A stretch of 64,000 nucleotides of DNA from a virus. The translations under genes and the position numbers were made by a program. Under the pieces are notes generated by a model. The model was not told the DNA's origin. It did not search any database and saw only the letters and a program-made list of their open reading frames with translations. The stretch is taken from positions 1 to 64,000 of IMG/VR virus record IMGVR_UViG_3300003690_000024. One strand, given 5' to 3'. The stretch's first letter is position 1; every line of letters begins with the position of its first letter. This document shows positions 13,215 to 22,842 of this stretch, piece by piece.

Positions 13215-14531
13215 ATGCCTCGTAAAACAACTTATGTGTTAGATACCAGCGTTTATCTTACCAATGCAGAATGTATTTATGCTTTCAAAACTCACGATAT
13301 TCACGTACCTCTGAAAGTTTTTGAAGAAATTGATAAACACAAGAAACGTCAAGATGCCGTCGGAGCCCAAGCGCGAAAGATTATTCGTATTTGGGACGAC
13401 CTCCGCTGCACAGGTTCCCTCGATAAGGGTGTGCGGATCCGCAAAGGATTGGGTGTAGTTAAATCTATTAGTGCCTCCGGAATTCTTGATGATGACCTCC
13501 CTAGGGACTTAGATATCAAAATTCCAGATCATTTAATTATTGCAACAGCGCTAAAAGCTCAACGTGAAAGTACACGCAAAGTGGTTCTGGTCTCGCGGGA
13601 TATTAATATGCGAGTCATTGCTGATGCGGTAGGTCTCGAATCTCAAGATTTCCAGAATAATCAAGTTGTCGACAACAGCGAAAGTATATATGAAGGGAGT
13701 GCAACTGTTTTAGTAGATGATCAAATAATTGATCGATTTTATGAAAAACAAAGCGTATATCTAGAAAACAAAGGCCTTCATCCTAACCAATATATTATGA
13801 TGGTTTCTAATGCCAACGAAAAAAAAACAGCTTTAGGCCGCTATACAAGTGATGTGATGCCTATTCGTCAATTACTGAAAAGCCAACAGATTTGGGGGGT
13901 CAAACCGCGGAATAAAGAACAGCAATTTTTGATGGATGCTCTGATGGATCCTACTATGCAAATTGTGACTGCCATTGGTAAAGCAGGAAGCGGTAAGACG
14001 ATCTGTGCGATCGCTGCAGGCCTTGAACAGACCATAGATGAGACCACACAGGAATACACCCGCGTAATCGTTTCACGGCCCGTACAACCCCTTGGAAAGG
14101 ATATTGGTTTTCTTCCCGGGAGCCTAGAAGAAAAAATGACCCCGTGGCTGATGCCGATCCAAGACAACCTTCAATTTTTAATGGGAAATGATAAACTAAC
14201 TCTTGACATTTATATGCAAAAGGGTATAATAGAGTTAGAAGCATTGACTTATATTCGTGGGCGTTCGATCTCAAATGCTTTTATTATAATTGATGAAGCA
14301 CAGAACTTGACAACTCACGAATTGAAGACTATAATAACAAGAGTAGGTGAAGGAACAAAAATCGTGTTAACTGGAGATGTAGAACAGATTGATAATGTTT
14401 ATATTGATGCGACATCTAATGGATTAACACATGCTGTTGAAAAGTTCAAGAGATTTGAGCTTGCCTCGCACGTAACTTTACATAAGGGCGAGCGCTCAAA
14501 AGTTGCAACCTTCGCCGCTGAAAATTTGTGA
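13215..14531 (+). CDS. phoH: PIN domain-PhoH ATPase fusion
   Basis: A 438-aa protein. Residues 1-150 are a PIN nuclease domain: YVLDTSVYL (Asp10), an EEIDKHK helix and VVLVSRDINMR. Residues about 225-438 are the PhoH P-loop ATPase: Walker A GKAGSGKT (255-262), SRPVQPLGKDIGFLPG and Walker B FIIIDEAQN, then LTGDVEQID. This is the PhoH2-type arrangement, in which the ATPase unwinds RNA and the PIN domain cuts it. Many marine phages carry PhoH alone; here the PIN part is intact. It starts after a 35-nt gap from the upstream gene. Confidence 0.92.
   Translation: MPRKTTYVLDTSVYLTNAECIYAFKTHDIHVPLKVFEEIDKHKKRQDAVGAQARKIIRIWDDLRCTGSLDKGVRIRKGLGVVKSISASGILDDDLPRDLDIKIPDHLIIATALKAQRESTRKVVLVSRDINMRVIADAVGLESQDFQNNQVVDNSESIYEGSATVLVDDQIIDRFYEKQSVYLENKGLHPNQYIMMVSNANEKKTALGRYTSDVMPIRQLLKSQQIWGVKPRNKEQQFLMDALMDPTMQIVTAIGKAGSGKTICAIAAGLEQTIDETTQEYTRVIVSRPVQPLGKDIGFLPGSLEEKMTPWLMPIQDNLQFLMGNDKLTLDIYMQKGIIELEALTYIRGRSISNAFIIIDEAQNLTTHELKTIITRVGEGTKIVLTGDVEQIDNVYIDATSNGLTHAVEKFKRFELASHVTLHKGERSKVATFAAENL
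14203..14230 (+). promoter_or_regulatory. Consensus sigma70 promoter inside phoH
   Basis: TTGACA at 14203-14208 and TATAAT at 14225-14230, spaced 16 nt, are both perfect consensus hexamers. They lie about 300 nt before the end of phoH, so transcription would start near 14237 and serve the genes from 14539 onward. The location within coding sequence makes coincidence possible, but two perfect hexamers at near-ideal spacing is rare. Confidence 0.45.
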
Positions 14532-14538
14532 GATTAAA

Positions 14539-14793
14539 ATGGAACAAGAAAATCCGGACTTAGATAGTCCCGTAGAAACCACCACTGGCTTAAAGGAGTT
14601 GGTAGTCAATTACATTGGCAATCGATTGAATGCTGAAGAAACTATCACGGTCGATATGGCTGTAGAAGTATTCGCAGCCGAATTCCCTGAGTTTTTAATG
14701 GCTATTGCTGAAGAAAACTTTTTAAGAGGATACGAACAAGCGTTGGTGGATGTGGAAAGTACTACCTCCTCTAAGACTAACACTAAATCATAA
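14539..14793 (+). CDS. Small acidic hypothetical protein
   Basis: An 84-aa protein with start ATG 14539, 8 nt after phoH; a longer frame from 14503 overlaps phoH and is less likely. It is acidic with a helical core (GLKELVVNYIGNRL, VDMAVEVFAAEFPEFLMAIAEENFLRGYEQAL). I recall similar short proteins in T4-like marine phages without an assigned role. The last base is shared with the next start. Confidence 0.65.
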   Translation: MEQENPDLDSPVETTTGLKELVVNYIGNRLNAEETITVDMAVEVFAAEFPEFLMAIAEENFLRGYEQALVDVESTTSSKTNTKS

Positions 14794-15413
14794 TGGAGTA
14801 TTACATACACAATATTCCTTTATTTGTGATAGATAAACTAAGTCCCGAGATTGACTTACCTTCTTTTTGCAAAGAAGTAGAAGAAATAATTCCCCGAGGC
14901 CTTTTATCACCCCTGGATGTTGTATATGTTGGAAAATTTAGAGAATTAGGCGGCCGTAACGCAACGTATATGGACGGCGCAGTTTATATAACTTCAGATG
15001 AGCCTACCAATTATGATATGCTTGAAGATTTTATTCACGAGGTTGCACACGGGCTTGATAAAATATATGGCATGCAAATTTATACTGGTGATCTCATACA
15101 AGAATTTAAAGGGAAAAGAAAACGGTTATATCATATATTAAAGGCGGAAGGTTATGATGTGAGTACTTTGTTGTTTGACTTTACAGAATACAATAAAAAA
15201 TTTGATAAGTTTTTAGCTGATGATGTGGGTTATGCTAGTCTAGTGCCGCTGACAATGGGGTTGTTTGTCTCCCCTTACGGGGCTACCTCTATTCAAGAAT
15301 ATTTTGCCAACGGATTTGAGAAGTATTTTCTCGATAATCCACGAACGGTGAGAATGATCTCACCGATTCTGTATAGAAAGATTGAAGAAATAATTAATGA
15401 TGTCAAAGCGTGA
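14793..15413 (+). CDS. Zinc metallopeptidase, ATLF-like
   Basis: A 206-aa protein with FIHEVAHGLD (zinc ligands His82 and His86, catalytic Glu83) and, further on, SIQEYFANGFEKYF, where Glu169 can be the third ligand. This spacing and the EYFAxxFxxYF motif are those of the ATLF/Pro-Pro-endopeptidase-like gluzincin group. There is no signal peptide, so it acts in the cytoplasm or virion. It is the third unrelated metalloprotease in the window. Its end overlaps the next gene by 17 nt. Confidence 0.8.
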   Translation: MEYYIHNIPLFVIDKLSPEIDLPSFCKEVEEIIPRGLLSPLDVVYVGKFRELGGRNATYMDGAVYITSDEPTNYDMLEDFIHEVAHGLDKIYGMQIYTGDLIQEFKGKRKRLYHILKAEGYDVSTLLFDFTEYNKKFDKFLADDVGYASLVPLTMGLFVSPYGATSIQEYFANGFEKYFLDNPRTVRMISPILYRKIEEIINDVKA

Positions 15414-16179
15414 ACATATATCATATTCTGAATTAAAAGATTGGGCTCACTGTCCGCATTATCATAAGAAAGTATGGATTGAAAAGGTTGACTCGTTTGA
15501 GGGTAACGAATATACGGCCTTCGGAAGCACTATACATGATGTGTGCGAGAAGAAACTTCTCAAAGAAGATATCGATGAGACAGAAACATTCCAGATAGGC
15601 TTTGCAAAGAGACTTCAAGAATTGCTGGAAAAGAATATCGAAGTTAACCCCGACAATGTGGAACAGATGAAGACATCTGGTCCCGCGATTCTCGCTGAGG
15701 TTGATGAGGCTTTAGAGAAATATTTCGGCGATTATGAAGTATTTTCTTCTGAGGAAATGCTTTATGTGCCTATCGAGAATTTCAATATTAACTTTAAAGG
15801 TTTTGTAGATGCTGTCGTTAAGGTAGGAGATATCTATCACCTCTTTGATTGGAAGACTTGCTCATGGGGCTGGGACTCGCGTAAAAAAGCGGAGAAACTG
15901 GTTACGTATCAACTGACGTTATATAAACATTTCTTCTGTCAAAAACACAAAATTGATCCACAAAAGGTGGAAACGCACTTTGCACTATTAAAAAGAACGG
16001 CCAAAAAAGACCGTGTAGAAATATTTAAAGTGACGAGCGGCCCAAAGAAAACACAAAATGCTCTTAAACTTCTCTATCAAGCAATTTATAATATAACTAA
16101 AAGATTTAGTATCAAGAATAGGCTGCATTGTCACAAGCCCTATCCCTGTAAATTGCTACATACCGAACATTGCCCATAG
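15397..16179 (+). CDS. PD-(D/E)XK nuclease, RecB/Cas4-like
   Basis: A 260-aa protein. ISYSELKDWAHCPHYH begins the fold with an N-terminal Cys, TAFGSTIHDVCE is the conserved His motif, LFDWKTCSWGWDSR is the Asp-x-Lys active-site motif (DWK), and YQLTLYKHFF is the Gln-Tyr motif. The C-terminus (NRLHCHKPYPCKLLHTEHC) supplies three more Cys, so a Cas4/AddB-type 4Fe-4S cluster is plausible, though the spacing is not the standard one. Expected activity: DNA exonuclease in recombination or host DNA breakdown. Start ATG 15397 or 15400. Confidence 0.85.
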   Translation: MMSKREHISYSELKDWAHCPHYHKKVWIEKVDSFEGNEYTAFGSTIHDVCEKKLLKEDIDETETFQIGFAKRLQELLEKNIEVNPDNVEQMKTSGPAILAEVDEALEKYFGDYEVFSSEEMLYVPIENFNINFKGFVDAVVKVGDIYHLFDWKTCSWGWDSRKKAEKLVTYQLTLYKHFFCQKHKIDPQKVETHFALLKRTAKKDRVEIFKVTSGPKKTQNALKLLYQAIYNITKRFSIKNRLHCHKPYPCKLLHTEHCP

Positions 16180-16187
16180 GAACTAAT

Positions 16188-17441
16188 ATGTCAGATAAAA
16201 TTAAAATTTTCACCCTTGGTGACCACCCTTTTTCGCCTTCTGGAGTCGGGAACCAAACACGATATATTATGGACGGTCTTCTGAAAACAGGAAAGTATCA
16301 AATTGTATCATTTGGGGGAGCCATTGAACATCCCGATCACGAACCACAAAAAACACAAGAATGGGGTGATGATTGGGTTATCTGGCCAGTCGATGGGTAT
16401 GGAAATCAAGATCAGGTCCGCGCCATGGTGCGTCAGCAGAAACCAGATATTTTATGGTTTATGACAGATCCACGTTTTTATGGATGGTTGTGGCAGATTG
16501 AAAATGAAATTCGAGCACAGGTGCCTATGGTTTATTATCATGTGTGGGATAATTATCCTTACCCAAAGTTTAATAGACCCTATTACGAGTCTAATGATCA
16601 CATCGCTTGTATATCAAAGCTTACATATGATATTGTACAAACTGTGGCCCCTTCCGTAGGCTCGACTTATCTTCCGCACGCAGTAGACGAAGAATATTTT
16701 AAGCCCCTTCCTCCACAACAGATAGCGACTTTCCGAGAAGCCAAAAACCTAGAAGATAAATTTGTATGTTTCTGGAATAATCGAAATGCTCGCAGGAAAC
16801 AGTCCGGAACGTTGATTTGGTGGTTCAAAGAATTTTTAGACCGTGTTGGAAAAGATAAAGGTACCTTGATCATGCACACAGATGTAAAAGATCAACATGG
16901 TCAAGATCTAGAAGCTATTATTCATGAATTGGGTCTCATCGATGGCGAGGTTCTCTTTTCAAGAGATAAAATTGGGCTACAGGATTTGGCCATGTGTTAT
17001 AATATTGCGGACCTTACGATCAACATCGCAGACGCAGAGGGTTTTGGTTTATCTACATTGGAATCTTTATCTTGTGGAACGCCAATCTTGGTTAATATGA
17101 CAGGGGGTCTGCAAGATCAGATTACCGACGAAGAAGGTAATTGGTTTGGTATCGGACTAGAGCCAAGTTCTAAGGCCATTATTGGGTCTCAAGGGGTACC
17201 TTATATATATGAAGATCGTCTCAATAAAAATGAGTTTGTTGATGCGTTAACAAAACTTTATGAGATGGGGCCCGAAGAAAGAGTTAAACTTGGGTCATCC
17301 GGCCGCGAATTTGTACAAAAAAACTTTGGTTTCTCTAACTTCATCCAAAAGTGGGATGATTTATTAACTAATATTCACGAAACATGCGGATCCCATGATG
17401 ATCGCAGGAACTATAAGTCATATGATATGAGGACGTTCTAA
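16188..17441 (+). CDS. Glycosyltransferase family 4-like
   Basis: A 417-aa GT-B enzyme from ATG 16188 with an aggaa ribosome site. The N-terminal acceptor domain has GVGNQTRYIMDGLL. The C-terminal donor domain has the E-x7-E motif in ADAEGFGLSTLESLSCGTPILV, which binds the sugar nucleotide. It transfers a sugar with retention from NDP-sugar; donor and acceptor cannot be read. It opens the 18-kb glycan block and abuts a second glycosyltransferase without a gap. Confidence 0.88.
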   Translation: MSDKIKIFTLGDHPFSPSGVGNQTRYIMDGLLKTGKYQIVSFGGAIEHPDHEPQKTQEWGDDWVIWPVDGYGNQDQVRAMVRQQKPDILWFMTDPRFYGWLWQIENEIRAQVPMVYYHVWDNYPYPKFNRPYYESNDHIACISKLTYDIVQTVAPSVGSTYLPHAVDEEYFKPLPPQQIATFREAKNLEDKFVCFWNNRNARRKQSGTLIWWFKEFLDRVGKDKGTLIMHTDVKDQHGQDLEAIIHELGLIDGEVLFSRDKIGLQDLAMCYNIADLTINIADAEGFGLSTLESLSCGTPILVNMTGGLQDQITDEEGNWFGIGLEPSSKAIIGSQGVPYIYEDRLNKNEFVDALTKLYEMGPEERVKLGSSGREFVQKNFGFSNFIQKWDDLLTNIHETCGSHDDRRNYKSYDMRTF

Positions 17442-19532
17442 ATGAGAAAAACCATTTTAGTTAAAGGACCCATGTTGTCGCGCTCTGGATATGGAGAACA
17501 GGCCCGCTTTGCCCTCCGCGCCCTGCGCACCCGTGAAGAGGTGTTTGATATTTATTTAATGAATATTCCATGGGGGCACACTGGCCAAATTATCGGGCAC
17601 AAAGAGGAGCGCGCCTGGATTGAGGAGCGTCTCGCACAAACAGCTCTTTTCGCACAACAGGGGGGACAGTTTGATCTGTCATTACAGATAACAATTCCCA
17701 ATGAGTTCGAAAAGATTGCGCCAATTAATATTGCCTATACCGCAGGAATTGAAACCACCAAGGTTCCGGCCCAGTGGATTGATAAAACTAATACAACTAT
17801 TGATCGAATGATAACTGTTGGCGAGCACGGAAAGAAAGTATTTGAGAATACGGTTTATACGATTAAAAACAACGAAACTGGAGAAGAGATCCCCAATTTT
17901 AAAGTTAATGTTCCCATTACTGCCGTGAATTATGCCGTTATCGAAACGGATGCTGTCCCACTCGAAATTGATTTAGTAACAGATAAAAACTTTTTAGTAG
18001 TAGCTCAGTGGGGCCCCCGTAAAAATTTAGATAATACTATTAAATGGTTTGTTGAAGAATTTAAAGATGATGAGACTGTTGGTCTTGTATTGAAAACAAA
18101 TATGGCCGGTGATTCAGTTATGGATCGAGCCATCACTCAAGCTCGTTTAAGCGCCCTGCTGCGCGATTATGGCAACGATAGAAAATGTAAAGTATATCTT
18201 TTACATGGCGAAATAACTACGGAGCAATTAACGTGGCTTTATCGGCATCCCACCATGAAAGCTTTGATTAATATTGCCCATGGCGAAGGATTTGGGCTTC
18301 CAATGTTCGAGGCTGCCTACAATGGGCTGCCTCTTATTACGGTTACTTGGAGTGGTCAAATGGATTTCATCTGCCGACCCAATAAGAAGGGAAAGACGTT
18401 CCCTCGTGTGCATCGAGTAGACTATGATCTAAAACCGGTCCAGAAAGAAGCCGTTTGGCCAGGAGTTATTGAGGAGGATAGTTTGTGGGCATTCGCTCGC
18501 GAGGCGTCTTATAAGCGCGCTATCCGTGCCGCTATGGAGAAAGAAATTCACTCCCGCGCCGAGGCCGCGGCCCTTCAAAAGTATATTAAAGAAAAATTTA
18601 CTAAGGAAAATCAGTATAAGCAATTTATACAAGCAATGGGAATTACTGATACTTTAGAAAAGGTTGATTATGTTTTCATTAATGATCTTTTTAAAGAACA
18701 ATATATGGGTGGTGCCGAATTAAGTTTACAGGCCTTAATGAATTCGTGCCCAGGAACACATATAAAGTTTAATAGTTCGGTGCTAAGCACCAATATTATA
18801 GATACTTTAAAAGATTCTACGTGGATTTTTGGGAACGTAGCTCAATTTTCGAGTCCCGACATACTTCAGTATATCATTAATTCAGGAATCAAGTATCATT
18901 TTGTTGAGTTTGATTACAAGTTCTGCGAATATCGTAACCCATCTCTTTATCAGATGCTTGAGGATGAAGAATGCGAGTATGATAAAACAGATCGGGGCAA
19001 GCTCATAACTGATTTTGTTAATCACTCGGTTCAAACGCATTTTATGTCAGAAGCTCAGCAAAGCATTTATAAGACAAGTTTGCCTGATCTAGACGAAAGT
19101 AAGACGACGGTTTTATCATCTATCTTTGATGACGAATTCTTTCAACAAATTCAGCAGCTACGGGATAGTCCCCCTCCCAAGAGTAGTGCTCACATAGTTT
19201 TGGGTTCTCGTTCGTGGGTTAAGGGTTTTGCAGAATCGGAAAAATGGTGTAAACAGAACAAGCTGGAGTATGAGGTTATCAATAATTTGCCACATTCTCA
19301 AGTACTAGAGCAACTAGCGCAGGCCAAAGGAATTGTGTTTAAGCCCACTGGTTTAGATACTTGTCCTAGATATGTTATTGAAGCGAAACTCCTAGGATGT
19401 GAATTGGAATTAAATGATAATGTACAACATCTTGATGAAGAGTGGTTCAATACTGATAATCTTGACAGCATTATAACATATCTTAAGTCCCGAAGAACGG
19501 TTTTTTGGGGTAACGTAGTTGGAAATGAATGA
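17442..19532 (+). CDS. Two-domain glycosyltransferase
   Basis: A 696-aa protein. Residues 1-400 are a complete GT4-like enzyme (SGYGEQARFALRAL near the start, AHGEGFGLPMFEAAYNGLPLI for the donor E-x7-E site). Residues about 405-696 form a second, shorter GT-B-like half: YMGGAELSLQALMNS, then LGSRSWVKGFAESEKW, and FKPTGLDTCPRYVIEAKLLG for a donor-like site. The second half lacks a clear E-x7-E pair. Such a fusion may add two sugars in turn. It directly follows the upstream gene. Confidence 0.82.
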   Translation: MRKTILVKGPMLSRSGYGEQARFALRALRTREEVFDIYLMNIPWGHTGQIIGHKEERAWIEERLAQTALFAQQGGQFDLSLQITIPNEFEKIAPINIAYTAGIETTKVPAQWIDKTNTTIDRMITVGEHGKKVFENTVYTIKNNETGEEIPNFKVNVPITAVNYAVIETDAVPLEIDLVTDKNFLVVAQWGPRKNLDNTIKWFVEEFKDDETVGLVLKTNMAGDSVMDRAITQARLSALLRDYGNDRKCKVYLLHGEITTEQLTWLYRHPTMKALINIAHGEGFGLPMFEAAYNGLPLITVTWSGQMDFICRPNKKGKTFPRVHRVDYDLKPVQKEAVWPGVIEEDSLWAFAREASYKRAIRAAMEKEIHSRAEAAALQKYIKEKFTKENQYKQFIQAMGITDTLEKVDYVFINDLFKEQYMGGAELSLQALMNSCPGTHIKFNSSVLSTNIIDTLKDSTWIFGNVAQFSSPDILQYIINSGIKYHFVEFDYKFCEYRNPSLYQMLEDEECEYDKTDRGKLITDFVNHSVQTHFMSEAQQSIYKTSLPDLDESKTTVLSSIFDDEFFQQIQQLRDSPPPKSSAHIVLGSRSWVKGFAESEKWCKQNKLEYEVINNLPHSQVLEQLAQAKGIVFKPTGLDTCPRYVIEAKLLGCELELNDNVQHLDEEWFNTDNLDSIITYLKSRRTVFWGNVVGNE

Positions 19533-20271
19533 ACATTTTACCATTATCATTCCAGCGTATAGTTGTAAAGACTGGATAGGGGTCAATTTAGAGACTACTT
19601 TCGGTCAAAAATACAGCGATTATGATATAATCTATATCGATGATCACTCTCCCGACGGAACTGCTGGAAAAGTTAGGGAGTATATAGGGAAAAATCCCTT
19701 TAGCAACGGCAATATTGAGTTTGTGGAAAACCCTTTTAATAAAGGAAAGATGGAAAATATGTTTCATGCGGTCCAATCTGCCAAAGATGAAAGCATTATA
19801 GTGGTAGTTGATGGCGACGATTGGCTTGCTTCAGACACTGTTTTGTCGACATTGGACAAGGTCTATAAAAAAGGAGATGTTTGGATGACGAATGGTTCTT
19901 ATCGCGCCGAGCCAACCCAAGAAATAGTAACCCCTCAGATAACTGAAAGCTATTGGAAAGATAATATAAGGGCTAAAACGTGGGAATTTTCTCATTTGGG
20001 AACCTTTAAAAAAGAATTGTTTTGTAAAATAAAACGTAAAGACTTAATGAACAAAGCGGGCCAGTTTTGGGGAACCACGAGTGATCAGGCTATGATGTGG
20101 CCAATGGCGGAGATGGCCGGCCCCCTCCATTTTAGGTCAATAACTGATGTTTTGTACGTCTATAATCGCTTAAATCCGCTTTCTGATGACAGGGTTAACC
20201 GCCGAGACCAGTTACTAACAGAGCAAATAATAAGAAATAAGACACCTTATGTTGCTTTGGAGACACTATGA
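19525..20271 (+). CDS. Glycosyltransferase family 2
   Basis: A 248-aa GT-A enzyme. FTIIIPAYSCKDWIGVNL and IIYIDDHSPDGT give the nucleotide-binding start, and VVVDGDDWL is the DxD metal-binding motif. ATG 19525 is chosen over an in-frame TTG at 19519; either overlaps the upstream gene. It inverts at the anomeric carbon as for the family. It has no membrane anchor, so it acts at the cytoplasmic face or on soluble acceptors. Confidence 0.88.
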   Translation: MNEHFTIIIPAYSCKDWIGVNLETTFGQKYSDYDIIYIDDHSPDGTAGKVREYIGKNPFSNGNIEFVENPFNKGKMENMFHAVQSAKDESIIVVVDGDDWLASDTVLSTLDKVYKKGDVWMTNGSYRAEPTQEIVTPQITESYWKDNIRAKTWEFSHLGTFKKELFCKIKRKDLMNKAGQFWGTTSDQAMMWPMAEMAGPLHFRSITDVLYVYNRLNPLSDDRVNRRDQLLTEQIIRNKTPYVALETL

Positions 20272-21197
20272 ACATATTTCTTGAAAATGTAGACGCCGAA
20301 TCGACATCTGGGCCCAACTATTTTGCACAGAAGTTGGTAAAATATCTTGAACTACGCGGGACGACGTTTAATCCTCGCTTTGCGTATGATCTAAAGCTGA
20401 CTTTTATTCAGTCCGTCGGTGCCAGGCCAGACCTTCCAATGATTCAGCGACTGGATGGTATCTATTTCAACGCTAATTTTGATTGCACGCACATGAATTA
20501 CAATATCAAAAAAACGTATGAGAAGGCCGACGCAGTTGTTTTCCAGACCCACTTCAATAAAAACTTAATTTTTAAATGGTTTGGCCCCCACGATATGTGG
20601 TGTGTCATTAATAACGGTGCAGATATGTTATATCTTGATACCTTTATCTGGAATTCGGACATAATAAATCAATTTGACACTTTTGAAAACGTATGGTCAT
20701 GTGCTGCACATTGGCACCCTTTTAAGCGGCTGCAAGATAATGTAGAATATTTCTTAACGTATGGAGGAGAGAAGGACTGTTTGGTCGTCGCCGGCCCCCA
20801 TCCCGACTATCTTATTAATCATCCGCGAGTATTTTACATGGGGAATCTAAACACAGAAGAACTTCTCACACTATTCAAGATATCCAAATATTTTATTCAT
20901 TTGGCATACTTAGATCATTGCCCCAATGTGGTAATCGATGCTCGCGCATGCGGATGCAAGATAATCTGTTCCTCAACGGGGGGAACTAAAGAAATTGCTG
21001 GGATTTCTGCCACTGTTATAAAAGAACCGGAATGGGACTTTAATTTTTTGGACATTAAAAAACCCCCTCAAATGAATTATGATAAAGTGTGTCAAAAGGG
21101 TATAGAATCAAACATCTCCATGGCCGCCGCCGCCAGAAACTACTCAAATTTTTTTACGGAGGTAGAAGTAAATGACAAAAACAAAAAAGAAAACTAG
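20268..21197 (+). CDS. Glycosyltransferase family 4-like
   Basis: A 309-aa GT-B-like protein. NVDAESTSGPNYFAQKLVKYL is the acceptor-domain start, ADAVVFQTHFNKNLI lies in the linker, and LDHCPNVVIDARACGCKIICSSTGG is the donor site with Asp in place of the second Glu of E-x7-E. It is shorter than usual (about 350-400). ATGA overlap with the upstream gene. Confidence 0.8.
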   Translation: MNIFLENVDAESTSGPNYFAQKLVKYLELRGTTFNPRFAYDLKLTFIQSVGARPDLPMIQRLDGIYFNANFDCTHMNYNIKKTYEKADAVVFQTHFNKNLIFKWFGPHDMWCVINNGADMLYLDTFIWNSDIINQFDTFENVWSCAAHWHPFKRLQDNVEYFLTYGGEKDCLVVAGPHPDYLINHPRVFYMGNLNTEELLTLFKISKYFIHLAYLDHCPNVVIDARACGCKIICSSTGGTKEIAGISATVIKEPEWDFNFLDIKKPPQMNYDKVCQKGIESNISMAAAARNYSNFFTEVEVNDKNKKEN

Positions 21198-22842
21198 GAT
21201 TGTGGGCTTTGCTGATTTGAATAAAGACATTGCATATTGTGTTTTGGAAGACGGACGACCCCTCATACATGCCGAACTTGAAAGGTATTCACGAATTAAA
21301 GAGGGCCCTCGCGACGCCGACCCATATCGTTTCTTTATGGAAACATATCCTGAATGGCGCACATGTGATTATGCGGTATGCACGATTAGTTCCAAGCCAA
21401 CAGCGCCCTATCGAAAATGTAAGAACTCTTATCTAGCTGTTGAAAGAGCAGTTAAAAGAAACGGAGGCGAGGTAGCTGTTCTTAGCCACCATCTTTGTCA
21501 CGCAGCAAATGCTTTTTATTCAAGCAATTTTCATGAAGCAATTATTATTACTTTGGATGGCGGAGGAGAGGAATTTATAGAGACAGAGGGGGATGGTTCT
21601 GAAGTGAATACGGTGCACACTTCTCTGACAGCATATATAGGAAAGGGCACCAAGCTAGAAAATATACGAAGGTATGAAGAGACGCTAAGCGTGGGCACAA
21701 TGTGGAGTGTTATTTGCAAGGACGTCTTTGGGATTTCAGTGGGGCCCCCCTTCGGTCACAAAGCAGGAACTGTTATGGCCATGGCAGCATACGGCAACCC
21801 TGATCGATATCTTTCTTTGTTCATAGAAAAATTAGATAATGAGAGATACCAATCAGTCGCTGAGCAAAACCTAAAAGAATTAAAGGAAGCCATTACGTCG
21901 GATGATAATGCCCCCTTCGATATTGCTGCTACACTCCAGTGGGTGACGGAATTCATTATTTATAGTATTGTGGACGATGTTTTGTCGGATCCGAAAGCTA
22001 CCTCTAAAAATCTTTGTTTAGCCGGAGGGGTTAGTTTAAATTCCGTAATGACCCACAAACTATATAAAAAATATGAGGACAAAATCGAAAATATTTATTG
22101 TGCCCCAGTTCCATACGATTCAGGTCTAGCCATTGGGAACGCGCAGTATTATTGGCACCATGTTCTAGAAAATCCGAGGGTTAAATGGCTAGATAATTTT
22201 ACGCCTTATTTGGGGGAGCTGTATTCTAAAGAGAATATATTGGAAGCTCTAGAGCCAGAAAAGGATGTGTTGCATATTGAGAGCGGCACCGATGCTCGGG
22301 TTTTAAACCTTCTAAATAAACAACAGATTGTGGCTGTCTTCGGTGGCCCTTCTGAATCTGGCCGCCGCGCCTTGGGAAATCGAAGCATTCTAGGGGATCC
22401 CCGTTCTTCAACAATGAAAGATTATATTAACGAAAAGGCAAAACACCGCGAGCCATGGCGTCCCTTTGCACCTTCCATTCTTCGAGAAGAGGTGGTCAAT
22501 TGGTTTGAAATGGATTATGATAGTCCCTATATGTCGTTTGTTAATTTCTTTAAAGAAGGAGTCCGAGATCAGGTACCTGCTGTATTACATGTGGATGGTT
22601 CCGCTAGATTACAAACAGTAACCAAAAAAGATAACCCCTGGTATTATACTTTCCTAAAGAAGTGGCAAAAGAAAACAGGAGTGCCGATTTTACTTAACAC
22701 TAGTTTTAATGATCGAGAGCCTATTGTAGAAAGCCCTCAAGATGCAATTAACTGTTTTGTGACAACTGAGATAGATTATTTGTATTTTTATGAGTATGGG
22801 ATCCTAGTATCACATCGGGAGAAAAAAGATGGGAGCCAGTAA
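21172..22842 (+). CDS. NodU/CmcH-family carbamoyltransferase
   Basis: A 556-aa protein with the two-part carbamoyltransferase architecture. The N-terminal Kae1-like part has HHLCHAANAFYSSNF (metal-binding His residues), TLDGGGEE, GPPFGHKAGTVMAMAAYG and CLAGGVSLNSV. The C-terminal YrdC-like part has GGPSESGRRALGNRSILGDPR and HREPWRPFAPSIL. It should transfer a carbamoyl group from carbamoyl phosphate with ATP to a hydroxyl, here most likely of a sugar. Full length for the family. Confidence 0.92.
   Translation: MTKTKKKTRIVGFADLNKDIAYCVLEDGRPLIHAELERYSRIKEGPRDADPYRFFMETYPEWRTCDYAVCTISSKPTAPYRKCKNSYLAVERAVKRNGGEVAVLSHHLCHAANAFYSSNFHEAIIITLDGGGEEFIETEGDGSEVNTVHTSLTAYIGKGTKLENIRRYEETLSVGTMWSVICKDVFGISVGPPFGHKAGTVMAMAAYGNPDRYLSLFIEKLDNERYQSVAEQNLKELKEAITSDDNAPFDIAATLQWVTEFIIYSIVDDVLSDPKATSKNLCLAGGVSLNSVMTHKLYKKYEDKIENIYCAPVPYDSGLAIGNAQYYWHHVLENPRVKWLDNFTPYLGELYSKENILEALEPEKDVLHIESGTDARVLNLLNKQQIVAVFGGPSESGRRALGNRSILGDPRSSTMKDYINEKAKHREPWRPFAPSILREEVVNWFEMDYDSPYMSFVNFFKEGVRDQVPAVLHVDGSARLQTVTKKDNPWYYTFLKKWQKKTGVPILLNTSFNDREPIVESPQDAINCFVTTEIDYLYFYEYGILVSHREKKDGSQ

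Noticed and set aside
13868-14274. Two minus-strand frames opposite phoH
   Set aside because: They overlap the highly conserved PhoH ATPase motifs and have no supporting signal.
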